Assembly: GCA_034180465.1 (NCBI GenBank)
Contig: JAXFOH010000069.1
Coordinates: 13,363 to 77,362 of the forward strand
Direction: 5' to 3'
Length of the DNA stretch: 64,000 nt
DNA from: CAKUIA01 sp034180465
GTDB lineage: Bacteria > Verrucomicrobiota > Verrucomicrobiia > Opitutales > Intestinicryptomonadaceae
Shown one piece after another: positions 26,661 through 36,185 of the stretch. The notes below the pieces were generated by a model. The model was not told the origin of the DNA and ran no database searches. It was given only the letters and a program-made list of their open reading frames with translations. Numbering within the stretch: the stretch's first letter is position 1; every line of letters begins with the position of its first letter. Both the position numbers and the translations under genes were made by a program.

Positions 26661-27977
26661 TTAAGCCCTTATTTTGTCGAGTTTAGGCGATATTATTTGC
26701 ATTATTAAAGTTGCAACAACATAGGCTAGCGATGCCACCGCAAAGATGCCCGTGTAGCTGCCCATTGCCTCTAAAACGTGGCCTACAACCAGGAAGCAGA
26801 AAAGCGATACGACAGCTGCCATTGTTGTTCCAATGCCTGTTACCGAGGCTACAACCTTTTTTGGAGCAACATCGCAAACAATGGCGTAAAGATTTGCCGA
26901 AAAGCCCTGGTGGGCGGCACCCGCCAAGCCGACTAGCAAAGTTGCAACCCATGCGCTTGGCACAATTGGCGCAAAGAATACAGGCAATACGCAAAGCGCG
27001 CAAATTAAAAGAGATGTTTTTCTCGCAAAGTTAAGGGATTTGCCCCTTGTGATAAACCACGAAGATATTGCCCCGCCCGCAACGCTGCCTATTGCCGCAA
27101 TAAGGTAAATTGCCGCAAGCATTGGCATTTGGTCCATAACCGAAAGGTTGAATTCCTTTTTCAGGAATTTGGGAATCCAGAACAAGTAGAACCACCAAAT
27201 GGGCGAGCTCATTGCCATACCAACAGCATACGCCAAAACAGATCTGTTTTTAAAGAGCGACAACCACGAGATTTTATTTTCCGGCTCGGCGTTTTTTTGT
27301 TCTTCGACGGAAGAGTCCGATTCGATGTAGTCGATTTCGCTTTGTTTTACATATTTAGACTGGCGCGGCGAGTTGTAGAACATAAGCCAGAATACCACCC
27401 AAACAACGCCTATTACACCAAGCGAAAGGAACGACATTCTCCAACCGAATTGAACCGCCAAAATTGGAACTATTACGGGGGCTACTATTGCGCCCATATT
27501 GCTGCCCGAATTGAACAAGCCGTTTGCAAGCGAAACTTCTTTTTTGGGAAACCAGGTAGAAACAGCCCTAATTGCAGCGGGAAAGTTGCCGCCTTCGAAA
27601 ATACCCAAGCATACGCGGCAGAACATAAAGCCCAATGTGCTTGTAATTGTAAGACCTAAAATGTTAAATTCGTGAACTGCCGCATGCATTGCCGTTGCCA
27701 AGCTCCAGAAAAACGCGACAATAAACATACCGTAGCGTACGCCTATTTTATCTATAAAAATGCCCATAAGCACGGGACCTATGGCGTAGGCAAATAAAAA
27801 TGCCGCGGTAATGTTCGCGTAGTCTATTTCGTTCCAGCCAAATTCCTTTGCCAGATAATCGGGCTCAAGCAATCCTATAATCTGCCTGTCCATATAGTTT
27901 ATTGTTGTTATGCAGAAGAGTAAAAAGCAAATTACCCATCTAAACATACCTATTTTATTTTTTTCTTTAATCAGCAT
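26661..27977 (-). CDS. MFS transporter, ACS family (hexuronate ExuT-like)
   Basis: A 438-aa permease with about 12 membrane helices. CITTINYMDRQIIGLLEP at the first helix, FEGGNFPAAIRAVSTWFPKKE and NGLFNSGSNMGAIVAPV are typical of the anion:cation symporter family, close to ExuT hexuronate transporters. It would import glucuronate, galacturonate or a similar acid sugar by proton symport. A Shine-Dalgarno sequence (AGAAGGA) precedes the ATG. Lying next to the secreted esterase and hydrolase, it is a plausible uptake route for their products. Confidence 0.8.
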   Translation of the reverse strand: MLIKEKNKIGMFRWVICFLLFCITTINYMDRQIIGLLEPDYLAKEFGWNEIDYANITAAFLFAYAIGPVLMGIFIDKIGVRYGMFIVAFFWSLATAMHAAVHEFNILGLTITSTLGFMFCRVCLGIFEGGNFPAAIRAVSTWFPKKEVSLANGLFNSGSNMGAIVAPVIVPILAVQFGWRMSFLSLGVIGVVWVVFWLMFYNSPRQSKYVKQSEIDYIESDSSVEEQKNAEPENKISWLSLFKNRSVLAYAVGMAMSSPIWWFYLFWIPKFLKKEFNLSVMDQMPMLAAIYLIAAIGSVAGGAISSWFITRGKSLNFARKTSLLICALCVLPVFFAPIVPSAWVATLLVGLAGAAHQGFSANLYAIVCDVAPKKVVASVTGIGTTMAAVVSLFCFLVVGHVLEAMGSYTGIFAVASLAYVVATLIMQIISPKLDKIRA

Positions 27978-28026
27978 TTATTTTCCTTCTGAAATTTGCA
28001 TATAAGTAAAATGTATATCAAGACTG

Positions 28027-28056
28027 ATACTATCTTTACTAAGCTTAATTAGTCAA
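28027..28056 (-). promoter_or_regulatory. Possible promoter of the ExuT-like gene
   Basis: Minus-strand TTGACT (-35) and TAGTAT (-10) with 18-nt spacing, about 45 bp upstream of the start codon. Confidence 0.4.
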
Positions 28057-28186
28057 GAATAATTGAGGGCTTTATTTTGTAAAAAAAAAGCGTTTTACGT
28101 TTTAAAAACGCAAGCAAAATTTTAGGGCGCAATATAAAGTTTGTGTTTATATATGCCTTGTTTTGGGATTTAAGCGGGCACAAAAA

Positions 28187-28208
28187 AAGCCCCGATTGCT
28201 CGGGGCTT
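28187..28208 (-). terminator. Terminator after pckG
   Basis: AAGCCCCGA / TCGGGGCTT stem around TTGC, followed on the minus strand by a run of seven T. A weaker A/T-rich hairpin at 28090-28111 lies further downstream. Confidence 0.88.
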
Positions 28209-28235
28209 CTTTGTGCTTTTTATTGGTACAACTAA

Positions 28236-30029
28236 TTAGTCTGCCAATCTTTCGAGAAGGGCGGCTCTTTCGATTTTGAGAGAGTCGGGCAAAGCGTCGT
28301 AAAGCTCCGGCTTTAAGGGCTGAGCCGATACGACATCCTTGTCGAACGACATTAGCTGCTTGAAGGTTTCCTTCGAGTAGTCGAGACCATTCCAGTTAAG
28401 GTCTTCGTAGCTGGGCATAAAGCCTATGGGAGTTTCCTTGCCGTGTGCATTGCCGTAGCAACGACCAATCATCCAAGCCAACACGCGTGCGTTGTCGCCA
28501 TAACCGGGCCACATAAACTTGCCTTCGCTTGTCTTTCTGAACCAGTTAACGTGGAAGATTCTGGGGGTAACTTCCAATCCTTTACCCATTTTTACCAAGT
28601 GTTCAAGGTATCTTGCCATATGGTAGCCTGCGAAGGGCAACATAGCCATCGGGTCGGAACGAAGCTGGCCAACTTTACCTTCGGAAGCAGCCGTCAATTC
28701 GGAACCCATTGTTGCGCCCAAGTAGATGCCGTGAGTCCAGTTAAAGGCTTCGAATACCAAGGGCATGCCATTGGGGCGACGGCCTCCAACTACTACTGCC
28801 GAAATCGGAACGCCTTCAAGCTTTTCGGCATTTTCGTCTATGCACGGGCAGTTGCGGATAGGAGCTGTGAAACGGCTGTTCGGGTGAGCCGCTTTTTCTT
28901 CGGAAGCGGGAGTCCAGTCGCGGCCTTTCCAGTCAATCAAGTGCGCAGGCTTTTCGTCTGTCATGCCTTCCCACCATACATCGCCGTCGTCTGTAAGGGC
29001 AACGTTTGTGAAGATAGAGTCTTTAGAGCACGAAATCATTGCATTGGGATTGGTCTTCATGCTTGTTCCCGGAGCAACGCCGAAGAAACCAGCTTCGGGG
29101 TTGATTGCATAAAGCTTGCCGTCGGCAGCGGGCTTTATCCAGGCAATATCGTCGCCTACGCAGGTAATTTCCCAGCCTTCTTTGCGCATTTCCGCAGGGG
29201 GAATAAGCATTGCAAAGTTTGTTTTACCGCAGGCACTGGGGAATGCAGCCGTTACATACGACTTGCGGCCCGAGGGTTCTTTTACGCCCAAAATGAGCAT
29301 GTGTTCGGCCATCCAGCCTTCGTCTCTGCCCATTACCGAAGCAATTCTCAAGCTCAAGCACTTTTTGCCCAACAAGGCATTGCCGCCGTAACCCGAACCG
29401 AAGCTAACAATAGCGCGTTCTTCGGGGAAGTGAACAATGTAGGTGTTTTCGGGGTTGCAGGGCCAAAGAACGTCTTGCTGACCTTCAGCCAAAGGCATGC
29501 CAACCGAGTGCAAGCAAGGAATGAACTTGCCGTTTTCGCCGAGCAAGTCGTAAACCTTGGGGGTAACCCTTGCCATAATGCGCATATTCAATACTACATA
29601 GGGCGAGTCGGACAATTCAACGCCGATTTGCGAGATGGGGCCGCCAACGGGACCCATGCTAAAGGGGATAACATACATTGTTCTGCCCTTCATGCAACCC
29701 TTGAAAAGACCGTCGAGCTTGGCCTTCATTTCCTTCGGGTCCATCCAGTTGTTTGTAGGACCTGCATCTTCCTTGGTTTTTGCGCAGATGAATGTGCGTG
29801 CCTCTACACGGGCAACGTCGCGCGGGTCGGAGCGGAACAGATAGCTGTTCGGGCGTTTTTGCTCGTTAAGCTTTATGCATGCTCCCTTGTCGAGCATAAG
29901 CTTGAAGAGCGAGTCGGCCTCTTCCTGAGAACCGTCTACCCAATGGATACTGTCGGGCGTAGTGAGCTTGGCGATTGTGTCTACCCAAGCCAACAACGCT
30001 TTGTTCTTTATTGTTTTTGGATCTATCAT
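28236..30029 (-). CDS. pckG: GTP-dependent phosphoenolpyruvate carboxykinase
   Basis: A 597-aa enzyme converting oxaloacetate and GTP to PEP, CO2 and GDP, the entry of gluconeogenesis (or the reverse for CO2 fixation in fermenters). The GTP-type signature FPSACGKTNFAMLIPP with the reactive Cys and P-loop is intact, and VGDDIAWI contains metal-binding Asp. NFYRKT-type (NWFRKT) and FPWPGYGDN-like (FMWPGYGDN) segments match family. Length normal. It is a single gene with its own terminator. A long antisense frame covers it and is rejected as a shadow. Confidence 0.97.
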   Translation of the reverse strand: MIDPKTIKNKALLAWVDTIAKLTTPDSIHWVDGSQEEADSLFKLMLDKGACIKLNEQKRPNSYLFRSDPRDVARVEARTFICAKTKEDAGPTNNWMDPKEMKAKLDGLFKGCMKGRTMYVIPFSMGPVGGPISQIGVELSDSPYVVLNMRIMARVTPKVYDLLGENGKFIPCLHSVGMPLAEGQQDVLWPCNPENTYIVHFPEERAIVSFGSGYGGNALLGKKCLSLRIASVMGRDEGWMAEHMLILGVKEPSGRKSYVTAAFPSACGKTNFAMLIPPAEMRKEGWEITCVGDDIAWIKPAADGKLYAINPEAGFFGVAPGTSMKTNPNAMISCSKDSIFTNVALTDDGDVWWEGMTDEKPAHLIDWKGRDWTPASEEKAAHPNSRFTAPIRNCPCIDENAEKLEGVPISAVVVGGRRPNGMPLVFEAFNWTHGIYLGATMGSELTAASEGKVGQLRSDPMAMLPFAGYHMARYLEHLVKMGKGLEVTPRIFHVNWFRKTSEGKFMWPGYGDNARVLAWMIGRCYGNAHGKETPIGFMPSYEDLNWNGLDYSKETFKQLMSFDKDVVSAQPLKPELYDALPDSLKIERAALLERLAD

Positions 30030-30152
30030 GGTGTTTATAAGTTAAATTGAAAAGATATACTTTTATAAAAATTCTCACTCTATAAAACTTGCGCCTTTAG
30101 GCAACATATTTTTTAAAATTTTTGCAAAAAAATAATACAAAAATGTAGTTTT

Positions 30153-32705
30153 TTAGGCGTAGTCGGCATCGCTTTTAAAATGCTTTGGATAACGCGCCTT
30201 AATTTCTTTTCTTATTGATTTCCAAGATGTTTTCCAAAATTCGGCAAGGTTTTGAGTGCTTTGTATGGGTCTGTAGTTTGGGGCTAGAATTTGATAGGTA
30301 AGCTTTACGTTGTTGTCGGCAATTTTTATCTTGTCGGCATTGAAGTTATATAGGTCTTTAAACGAAGCCGAAAGAGTTGCCTGTTTCATAGGCAAATTAT
30401 ACTCTATATAACACGGCTTTTTGCGGTTTGCAAATTCTATATAGTCGGGGGCCAAATAGTCTATTAGCGCAAGTTGCTCTTGCGAATACCACGCCTTAAT
30501 ATGCGGCAAAACCTCTATGTTCCTTAGCTGCGTATACGAGCTTTTGCCGTAGCATAAATCCGCAAAAATCATTTGCAAAGCATCGCCGTCTATCTTTGGC
30601 AGGTTGTATTTTGGGGCGCATTCCGCCGCAAAATTTGCTCGGGTTATAAAGCGTTGAGCCCTTTCGTTGTAGTTTTCCAAAACAAGTTTGCCCTTTAAAA
30701 TTTCGTTAAGCAAAACTTTAGCGCAGGCCTCTTTGTCGGTGCAGTCGTGCAGGCTTTGTTCTACGACAAGCCCCCTAAATGTTTTTTGCACTTTGCATAT
30801 AACGCGCTTGTGGCGTTCGTCTATACAAGTTGTGCTTTGTTCCGCCGTCTGCCCGCCAAAAACTTCGTTTATTTGCTCTATCGAAACGGGAACACACATG
30901 CTTGCAACAATGCTCGCTTTGCCCTGCGCAAGTTGTTCCTGCAAATTCAGTGCGCAAAAAATGTGATCGGCAAATTTTTTTGATGTCTTTGCAATTATGC
31001 CGCTTTTACCGTTTGCAATTTGGCAGCTAAGCTGGGCGTCGTTTGTTCTTACGCACAAATTTTCACTAAAGGCGCTTATAACGCATTTTGCAAGGGCGTT
31101 GTTTGTATCGGCGGTTTCCTGCGTATTTTTGCCAAATGCGCGCTGGGCCGTTCTATATAAGTCTTGCGCCAAAATTTCGGCCTTGCGGGCGTTTGCCGAA
31201 TGTATGCCGTATTGGCGGCAAAAACGCTCGTCGTAGGCGTTATTTTTTGCAATTTGGCAAAGCTTTGCAATTTGGGCTATTTCGCTTTTTTCGTCGGCCA
31301 AAATGTCGTTGCGCTCCGATTCTTTATATTGGTTTTCGGCCTCGAGCATAATTTTGCCGCAGTCGATAATTGCGGCGGCAAAGGCGGCTTCTTGCAAACA
31401 GCCGCGCTTGCAGGCCTCGAACAGCAGCTTGGCATATTTTACCTGTGTTGGGAATTTTGCCAAAATGCGGCCGTCGTTTGTTATGTTGCAGTTATTGTCT
31501 ACGGCATTTAGCGACTTTAGGTTTTGGTAGGCAAATTCAAGGTTTTTTTCGGGGGCTTTCTCGAAAAGGGGCAGCTTTTCAAGCGACATACCCGCGCTTT
31601 TTACCCACAGTGCAACTTCGCTTAAATCCATACGCTCTATTTCGGGGCTGGCAAACGGCTCAAAAAACTGCTCCTGATTTTTGTTCCAAAGCCTAATTGC
31701 AACGCCGTTCGAAGTTCTGCCCGCGCGACCCGCTCTTTGCACCGCATTTGCCATACTGATTTTTTCGGAAAACAGGGTGTTTACGCCGCGCGAGGCGTCG
31801 TAGCGGGCTATCTTTGCCAAACCGCTATCTATTACATATTTTACGCCCTCTATTGTAAGCGAAGTTTCCGCCACGTTTGTGGCTACAATTGCCTTTCTCC
31901 TTGCGCTGCGCGATAAAATTTCGTCTTGCTTGTTTATCGACATATTGCCGTATAAGGGCAAAATTTCTATCCCGCGCGAGCTGGGCATTTTTAGCATTGC
32001 GCCTATTGTGCGGTTTATTTCGTATACCCCGGGCATAAAAATCAAAAAATTGCCGTCTTGGGTGGTTCTCGCCAAATAGTCGAACTGGCGCGCCGCCATA
32101 TCCCAAACCTTGTCTTCAGCCGATTTTTTTGGTGCATATAGAATGTCTACATCGTAGAGCCTCGAAAAGCATTCAAGCTTTGTGCAGGTGTCTTTGCCGA
32201 AATAGTCGCACAATGCCTCGTCGTCCATAGATGCCGAGCAAACTGCTATAACCAAGTCTTGCCGTTTTTCGTCTTGCAGTTTTTTTGCGAGTGCAAGAGA
32301 TATGTCGGAATATAAATTTCTTTCGTGAAATTCGTCTAATATTATGGCGCTTACATTTTGCATGGCTTTTTCGCTTAAAAGCTGGCGCGCCAAAATGCCT
32401 TCGGTTTCAAACACAATTTTGCTTTCGGCAGAGCAGTTTTTGTCGAAGCGTATGTTCCAGCCTACCTCTTTGCCGAGGGTTGCCCCCATTTGTTTGGCTA
32501 CCGTTTTGGACAAAAAGCGCGCCGCAATTCTGCGGGGCTGCAGCACAATTATCTGCCCTTTAATTTTTTCGCTTTCGGCGAATATTTGCGGCAGCTTTGT
32601 GGATTTGCCCGATGCCGTTGGCGCGCTTATAACAAAGCGGTTTACGCCGGCTTTTAGGTCTGACAATATGCGCTCTTTTAATCCCTCTACAGGTAGTTTT
32701 TCCAT
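30153..32705 (-). CDS. hrpB: ATP-dependent RNA/DNA helicase HrpB-like
   Basis: An 850-aa DExH-box helicase. Motif I SAPTASGKS at residues 27-35, motif II LDEFHERN (DEFH, as in HrpB), SAT replaced by CSASMDD, motif VI QRAGRAGR, followed by helicase-associated (HA2) and HrpB-type C-terminal domains. HrpB's cellular role is not settled; it is related to DEAH RNA helicases. The length fits. It starts 84 bp from the divergent gene at 32790. Confidence 0.9.
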   Translation of the reverse strand: MEKLPVEGLKERILSDLKAGVNRFVISAPTASGKSTKLPQIFAESEKIKGQIIVLQPRRIAARFLSKTVAKQMGATLGKEVGWNIRFDKNCSAESKIVFETEGILARQLLSEKAMQNVSAIILDEFHERNLYSDISLALAKKLQDEKRQDLVIAVCSASMDDEALCDYFGKDTCTKLECFSRLYDVDILYAPKKSAEDKVWDMAARQFDYLARTTQDGNFLIFMPGVYEINRTIGAMLKMPSSRGIEILPLYGNMSINKQDEILSRSARRKAIVATNVAETSLTIEGVKYVIDSGLAKIARYDASRGVNTLFSEKISMANAVQRAGRAGRTSNGVAIRLWNKNQEQFFEPFASPEIERMDLSEVALWVKSAGMSLEKLPLFEKAPEKNLEFAYQNLKSLNAVDNNCNITNDGRILAKFPTQVKYAKLLFEACKRGCLQEAAFAAAIIDCGKIMLEAENQYKESERNDILADEKSEIAQIAKLCQIAKNNAYDERFCRQYGIHSANARKAEILAQDLYRTAQRAFGKNTQETADTNNALAKCVISAFSENLCVRTNDAQLSCQIANGKSGIIAKTSKKFADHIFCALNLQEQLAQGKASIVASMCVPVSIEQINEVFGGQTAEQSTTCIDERHKRVICKVQKTFRGLVVEQSLHDCTDKEACAKVLLNEILKGKLVLENYNERAQRFITRANFAAECAPKYNLPKIDGDALQMIFADLCYGKSSYTQLRNIEVLPHIKAWYSQEQLALIDYLAPDYIEFANRKKPCYIEYNLPMKQATLSASFKDLYNFNADKIKIADNNVKLTYQILAPNYRPIQSTQNLAEFWKTSWKSIRKEIKARYPKHFKSDADYA

Positions 32706-32789
32706 TGTCTAAATAAAAGGGCGGGGCAAAAATTTTTCAACTATCTTTTTTGTTGCAAAAAAAACCGCGCGCAGGTTATGCTGTTTTGT

Positions 32790-33857
32790 ATGAAAAAACT
32801 TGTTGCGACTCTTTTTATGGCGTTTGCCGTTGCGGGCCTTTTTGCAAAGATTGGCGAAAACCGAAAGCTTTTGGAAAACCGTCTTTTAATGAAAAGCGGC
32901 GGCTGCATTTTATACGACAAGCCCGAGGAAAGGGACAGGGAAGTTTTCGAGTTGCCCTACAAAAATATGCTGCTTCTTATGCCGAAGGAAATTACGCACC
33001 AGTTTTACTTTAAAAGACCCGACTTGGCCGCGGCAACCTCTTCGGACGTTCTAAAGCAGAACGATTTGGACGGCTGGGAGCTTCATGTTGTATACTATAA
33101 AGACGTTTCGGTTATGGAGTATTATACGCGCTACCCTGTTATGTATCCCGAAGAGTTGGCAAGGCTTATGATGGCAATGATTTCAAAACGCGCGCAGGGC
33201 ACCGCCTGGGTTGCCACAAACAACTTTATAAAGAAAGACGATATGTTTTCGGAAGACGACGCAAAAACCTACATTTCGTCGGACCCCGCGCTTGCGCAGC
33301 TAATGGCGGTTTTGCCGAAGCCAAGAAGCAGAATAATAGAGTTTGTCGTTCCCGAAAGCGTTGCAAAATCTTCGGGCTATTCGGCAGATTTAAGAACATC
33401 TATAATTTCGGACGAAAGGCAAAAGTCTTTTGCGCGCTATAAAAACGAAGTGGAAAAGGACCGCAAGCGCGCCGCCGAAAAAACCGCAAAATTAAACTAT
33501 AAGGAAAGGGCAAAGCAAAAGGCCCTTAAAAGCGCGGCAAAAAACGAGCAAACACTGAAGGCGGCTTCTTCCATAGATTCGGTTGCCGTAAAAAGCGTTG
33601 AGGACTTAAAGGGCAAAGAGCTTCGTATTATGGGCGAAATTCCCAATCAGGAAAACACGGCGTTCGGCTTTAACTATATTAGTAGCGACGGCGCGTTAAG
33701 GGCAAAGTTGGTGTTGAACAAATCGAACGTTCCCGCGGGGCTTTTGGTCATAGATGCGCGTTTCGACAAAATGTTGAGAAAGTATATGGAAGAGCTTTAC
33801 AAAACGCAGGCCGAAGAAAGGGACGCCGCTGCCATAGACAGCGTTTCGAAATTCTGA
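32790..33857 (+). CDS. Secreted protein of unknown function
   Basis: A 355-aa protein from the ATG at 32790 (MKKLVATLFMAFAVAGLFA, a good signal peptide); an ATG 12 bp earlier adds MLFC and is less likely. The N-terminal 200 residues are mixed alpha/beta; residues about 210-270 are a charged Lys/Ala/Glu helix, probably a coiled coil; the C-terminus ends with a second alpha/beta unit (ELRIMGEIPNQENTAFGFNY). No family recognised. It ends 1 bp before the likely start of the helicase gene. Confidence 0.7.
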   Translation: MKKLVATLFMAFAVAGLFAKIGENRKLLENRLLMKSGGCILYDKPEERDREVFELPYKNMLLLMPKEITHQFYFKRPDLAAATSSDVLKQNDLDGWELHVVYYKDVSVMEYYTRYPVMYPEELARLMMAMISKRAQGTAWVATNNFIKKDDMFSEDDAKTYISSDPALAQLMAVLPKPRSRIIEFVVPESVAKSSGYSADLRTSIISDERQKSFARYKNEVEKDRKRAAEKTAKLNYKERAKQKALKSAAKNEQTLKAASSIDSVAVKSVEDLKGKELRIMGEIPNQENTAFGFNYISSDGALRAKLVLNKSNVPAGLLVIDARFDKMLRKYMEELYKTQAEERDAAAIDSVSKF

Positions 33858-33858
33858 G

Positions 33859-36129
33859 TTGGACATAAATTTAAAGGCAAAAAAAATTAAAATGGGCGCC
33901 GGAGAATTTTCGGCGTTCGATTTTTCTTTGCATTCGTGCAAAGATAGCGCAAGGGCATCGCTATGGGCTACCTATTTGGGCAACTATTGGCACAAGGCTT
34001 TGCGTATTGAAGACTCGCAAACGGCGCAAAACGCAATGTTCGAAGTTCCCATAAAGGCTGAATTCGACTGCAAAGGCTGGCATTTTTGCCTTACGGGCAA
34101 AGCCGACGAGCTTTTCGACGAAGGGGATTTTTTTGTTGTAAGGGAAATAAAGACAACGCGAAGGCAGTTCCCGCTAGACGGTTACGAATTGCAGCACAAA
34201 GTGCAGCTTTGCGTATATCTGTTTGCTCTTTCAAAAAAATGCAGGTGTTCGGGCGAATTGCTTTATATAAATACCGACACGGGCAACCGCCAAAAATTTG
34301 CCGTAAACGAAAGCCCCGAAAAAGCGGTTATGCAAAGAGCCGCTGAATTTGCAGAGTATTTTGGGGAATTGCAAATGGCAACTAAAACGGTAGAACACCT
34401 CGGCATAACTCTTCCGTTTAAAACATTGCGCGAGGGGCAAAAAGAGGCTATAGACAATCTTAAAGATGCCCTTAAAAACAACAAGGTTGTTTCCCTAAAA
34501 GCCTTTACAGCCTTCGGCAAAACGGCAATAGCCTTCGATGCAATGTTGGGGCTTTTGCGAGACGGCAAAATAGAGAGGGCGGTATGCCTTAGCTCGAAAA
34601 GCAGCGGGCAAATACAGCTTATCGGCGAGCTGAAAAAGTTTTTGAAAAACGCCGAATATCCGAAAGTTTTCCAGCTAAGAAACCGCATCGAACACCTTTT
34701 AAACGGCGAGTATTGTTTTGATTGCGAAAATTGCCAAATACAATACGCGCCACAAAACGGCGAATTTACGTTTTCGCATAAAAATTATTTTAACGGGGCG
34801 TTTTCTTCTCTCGAAAAAATAAGGGATAATGCTGCCGAATACGGAGTGTGCCCCTATGCGATTTCGCAGGCGTTGCTGTCCTATGCGCAAATATGGGTTT
34901 GCGACTACAATTATATCTTTTCGCCTTCTGTAAGCTCTGTGCTGGAAAACATAGAGCTTTTCAACCCCAAAAAAACAATGCTCATTGTAGACGAGGCCCA
35001 CAATTTGCTTGAAAGAACCGAGGCGGCATATTCGGGACAGATTTCCTTGTTCGAGCTTTCGGTTTTAAGAACGGCGTTGATTTTCGATAATTCAAGCCTG
35101 CGCGGGGCAATAGAAAAGCTTATGGAAATTGTGCTTGGCGAAACCGGAACGCTGCCTGCCGAAAGCATTGCGGCCGTAAAAAACTGCCTTTCACAAATTG
35201 TAGACAATCTTTACAGGATAAATTTGGAGGAATTTGCAACCCCAGCTAAAAAAGTTTTGTGGAACTTGTGCTTTTTAAACAAGCTTTGCGGTTTTGGCTA
35301 TGTGCGGTATTTGTGGACGTGCGACGGCGAAACGCTGAAAATAGATTGCATAGACGCAGTTGCCGCGGTTTCTTCGGTGTTAGACAGCTTTAAAAAAACA
35401 CTGCTTTTAAGCGCAAGCGACATAGACAATGTGTGTTCTGAAATATACGAAGTTAAGGCCAATGCAAACTGGCTAAAGCCGTGTTTTAGATATATTGTAG
35501 ACAAAAGCGTAAATACAAGCGCAAGAACAAGGGCGTTGTTTTACGAAGATACCGCAAACAGGGTTTTCGAGGCGGTTTGCGCGTCTAAAAACCCCGTTGC
35601 CGTTTTCTTTGCCTCGTACGAATACGCATATGCTATTTCCGACGCTTTAAGCCGTATTTACCCACAAATAAAAGTTGCCGTGCAGCGCAAAAATTTGCCC
35701 TATTTGCAGCAGGTTGAATTTGTAAAAGAGTCTCTTGCAAAGAGCAACGCGCTTTTTTTGGTTTTGGCAAGCTCGTATTCTGAAAGCGTAGATTTGCTCG
35801 GCGGCGCGGTAGATACCGCCGTGGTTGTGGGAGTTGGCCTTTCGGAGCTAAACGCGGTTGGCAACGCCAAAATGGATTTGCTTATTGGTCAAAATATGTC
35901 GAAGCAACAGGCTTTTAGCGAGGTATATTCAAAAAAGGCGGCGTCTAAAATAAAGCAGGCAATAGGCAGGCTTGTGCGCAGCCCAGAACAAAGGGCAACG
36001 GTTGTTTTGCATTGCTGCCGATTTTTGCAAACCCCCTATAGCGAATATTTTGCCGAAGAAATTTATGCTGCCGAAATTGTAGACAGTTTGCAAAGTTATA
36101 TAAACGCGCTGCAAAACGCTAAAAAGTAG
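33859..36129 (+). CDS. RecB/Cas4-type nuclease fused to an iron-sulfur XPD/DinG-family helicase
   Basis: A 756-aa fusion. Residues 1-170 carry the PD-(D/E)xK motifs of the RecB/Cas4 family: GxxxH (41-45), GKAD with D83, E96-I-K98, and QxxxY (116-120). The helicase part has motif I AFTAFGKT (215-222), four Fe-S cysteines (C286, C289, C292, C331 before PY) and the DEAH box (378-381); motif VI is AIGRLVRS. The architecture is known in some bacteria, and the 5'-3' DNA helicase role is inferred. Motif I departs from APTGxGKT. The start is TTG at 33859, coupled to the gene before; the ATG at 33892 is the alternative. Confidence 0.85.
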   Translation: MDINLKAKKIKMGAGEFSAFDFSLHSCKDSARASLWATYLGNYWHKALRIEDSQTAQNAMFEVPIKAEFDCKGWHFCLTGKADELFDEGDFFVVREIKTTRRQFPLDGYELQHKVQLCVYLFALSKKCRCSGELLYINTDTGNRQKFAVNESPEKAVMQRAAEFAEYFGELQMATKTVEHLGITLPFKTLREGQKEAIDNLKDALKNNKVVSLKAFTAFGKTAIAFDAMLGLLRDGKIERAVCLSSKSSGQIQLIGELKKFLKNAEYPKVFQLRNRIEHLLNGEYCFDCENCQIQYAPQNGEFTFSHKNYFNGAFSSLEKIRDNAAEYGVCPYAISQALLSYAQIWVCDYNYIFSPSVSSVLENIELFNPKKTMLIVDEAHNLLERTEAAYSGQISLFELSVLRTALIFDNSSLRGAIEKLMEIVLGETGTLPAESIAAVKNCLSQIVDNLYRINLEEFATPAKKVLWNLCFLNKLCGFGYVRYLWTCDGETLKIDCIDAVAAVSSVLDSFKKTLLLSASDIDNVCSEIYEVKANANWLKPCFRYIVDKSVNTSARTRALFYEDTANRVFEAVCASKNPVAVFFASYEYAYAISDALSRIYPQIKVAVQRKNLPYLQQVEFVKESLAKSNALFLVLASSYSESVDLLGGAVDTAVVVGVGLSELNAVGNAKMDLLIGQNMSKQQAFSEVYSKKAASKIKQAIGRLVRSPEQRATVVLHCCRFLQTPYSEYFAEEIYAAEIVDSLQSYINALQNAKK

Positions 36130-36185
36130 CTTTACAAGAGGCGGTTTTTGCCCTTTTATATTTATGTAAAGCACAGTTTGTTTTT

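Noticed and set aside
28090..28111. Second terminator-like hairpin between pckG and the MFS gene
   Set aside because: GCGTTTT/AAAACGC stem is A/T-rich and weak; it is not needed since a strong terminator lies at 28187-28208. Not listed as a feature.
28443..30050. Open frame of 535 codons opposite pckG
   Set aside because: It lies entirely antisense to a well-conserved gene. Its translation is Cys/His/Val-rich with no domain, and the frame arises from the codon bias of pckG.
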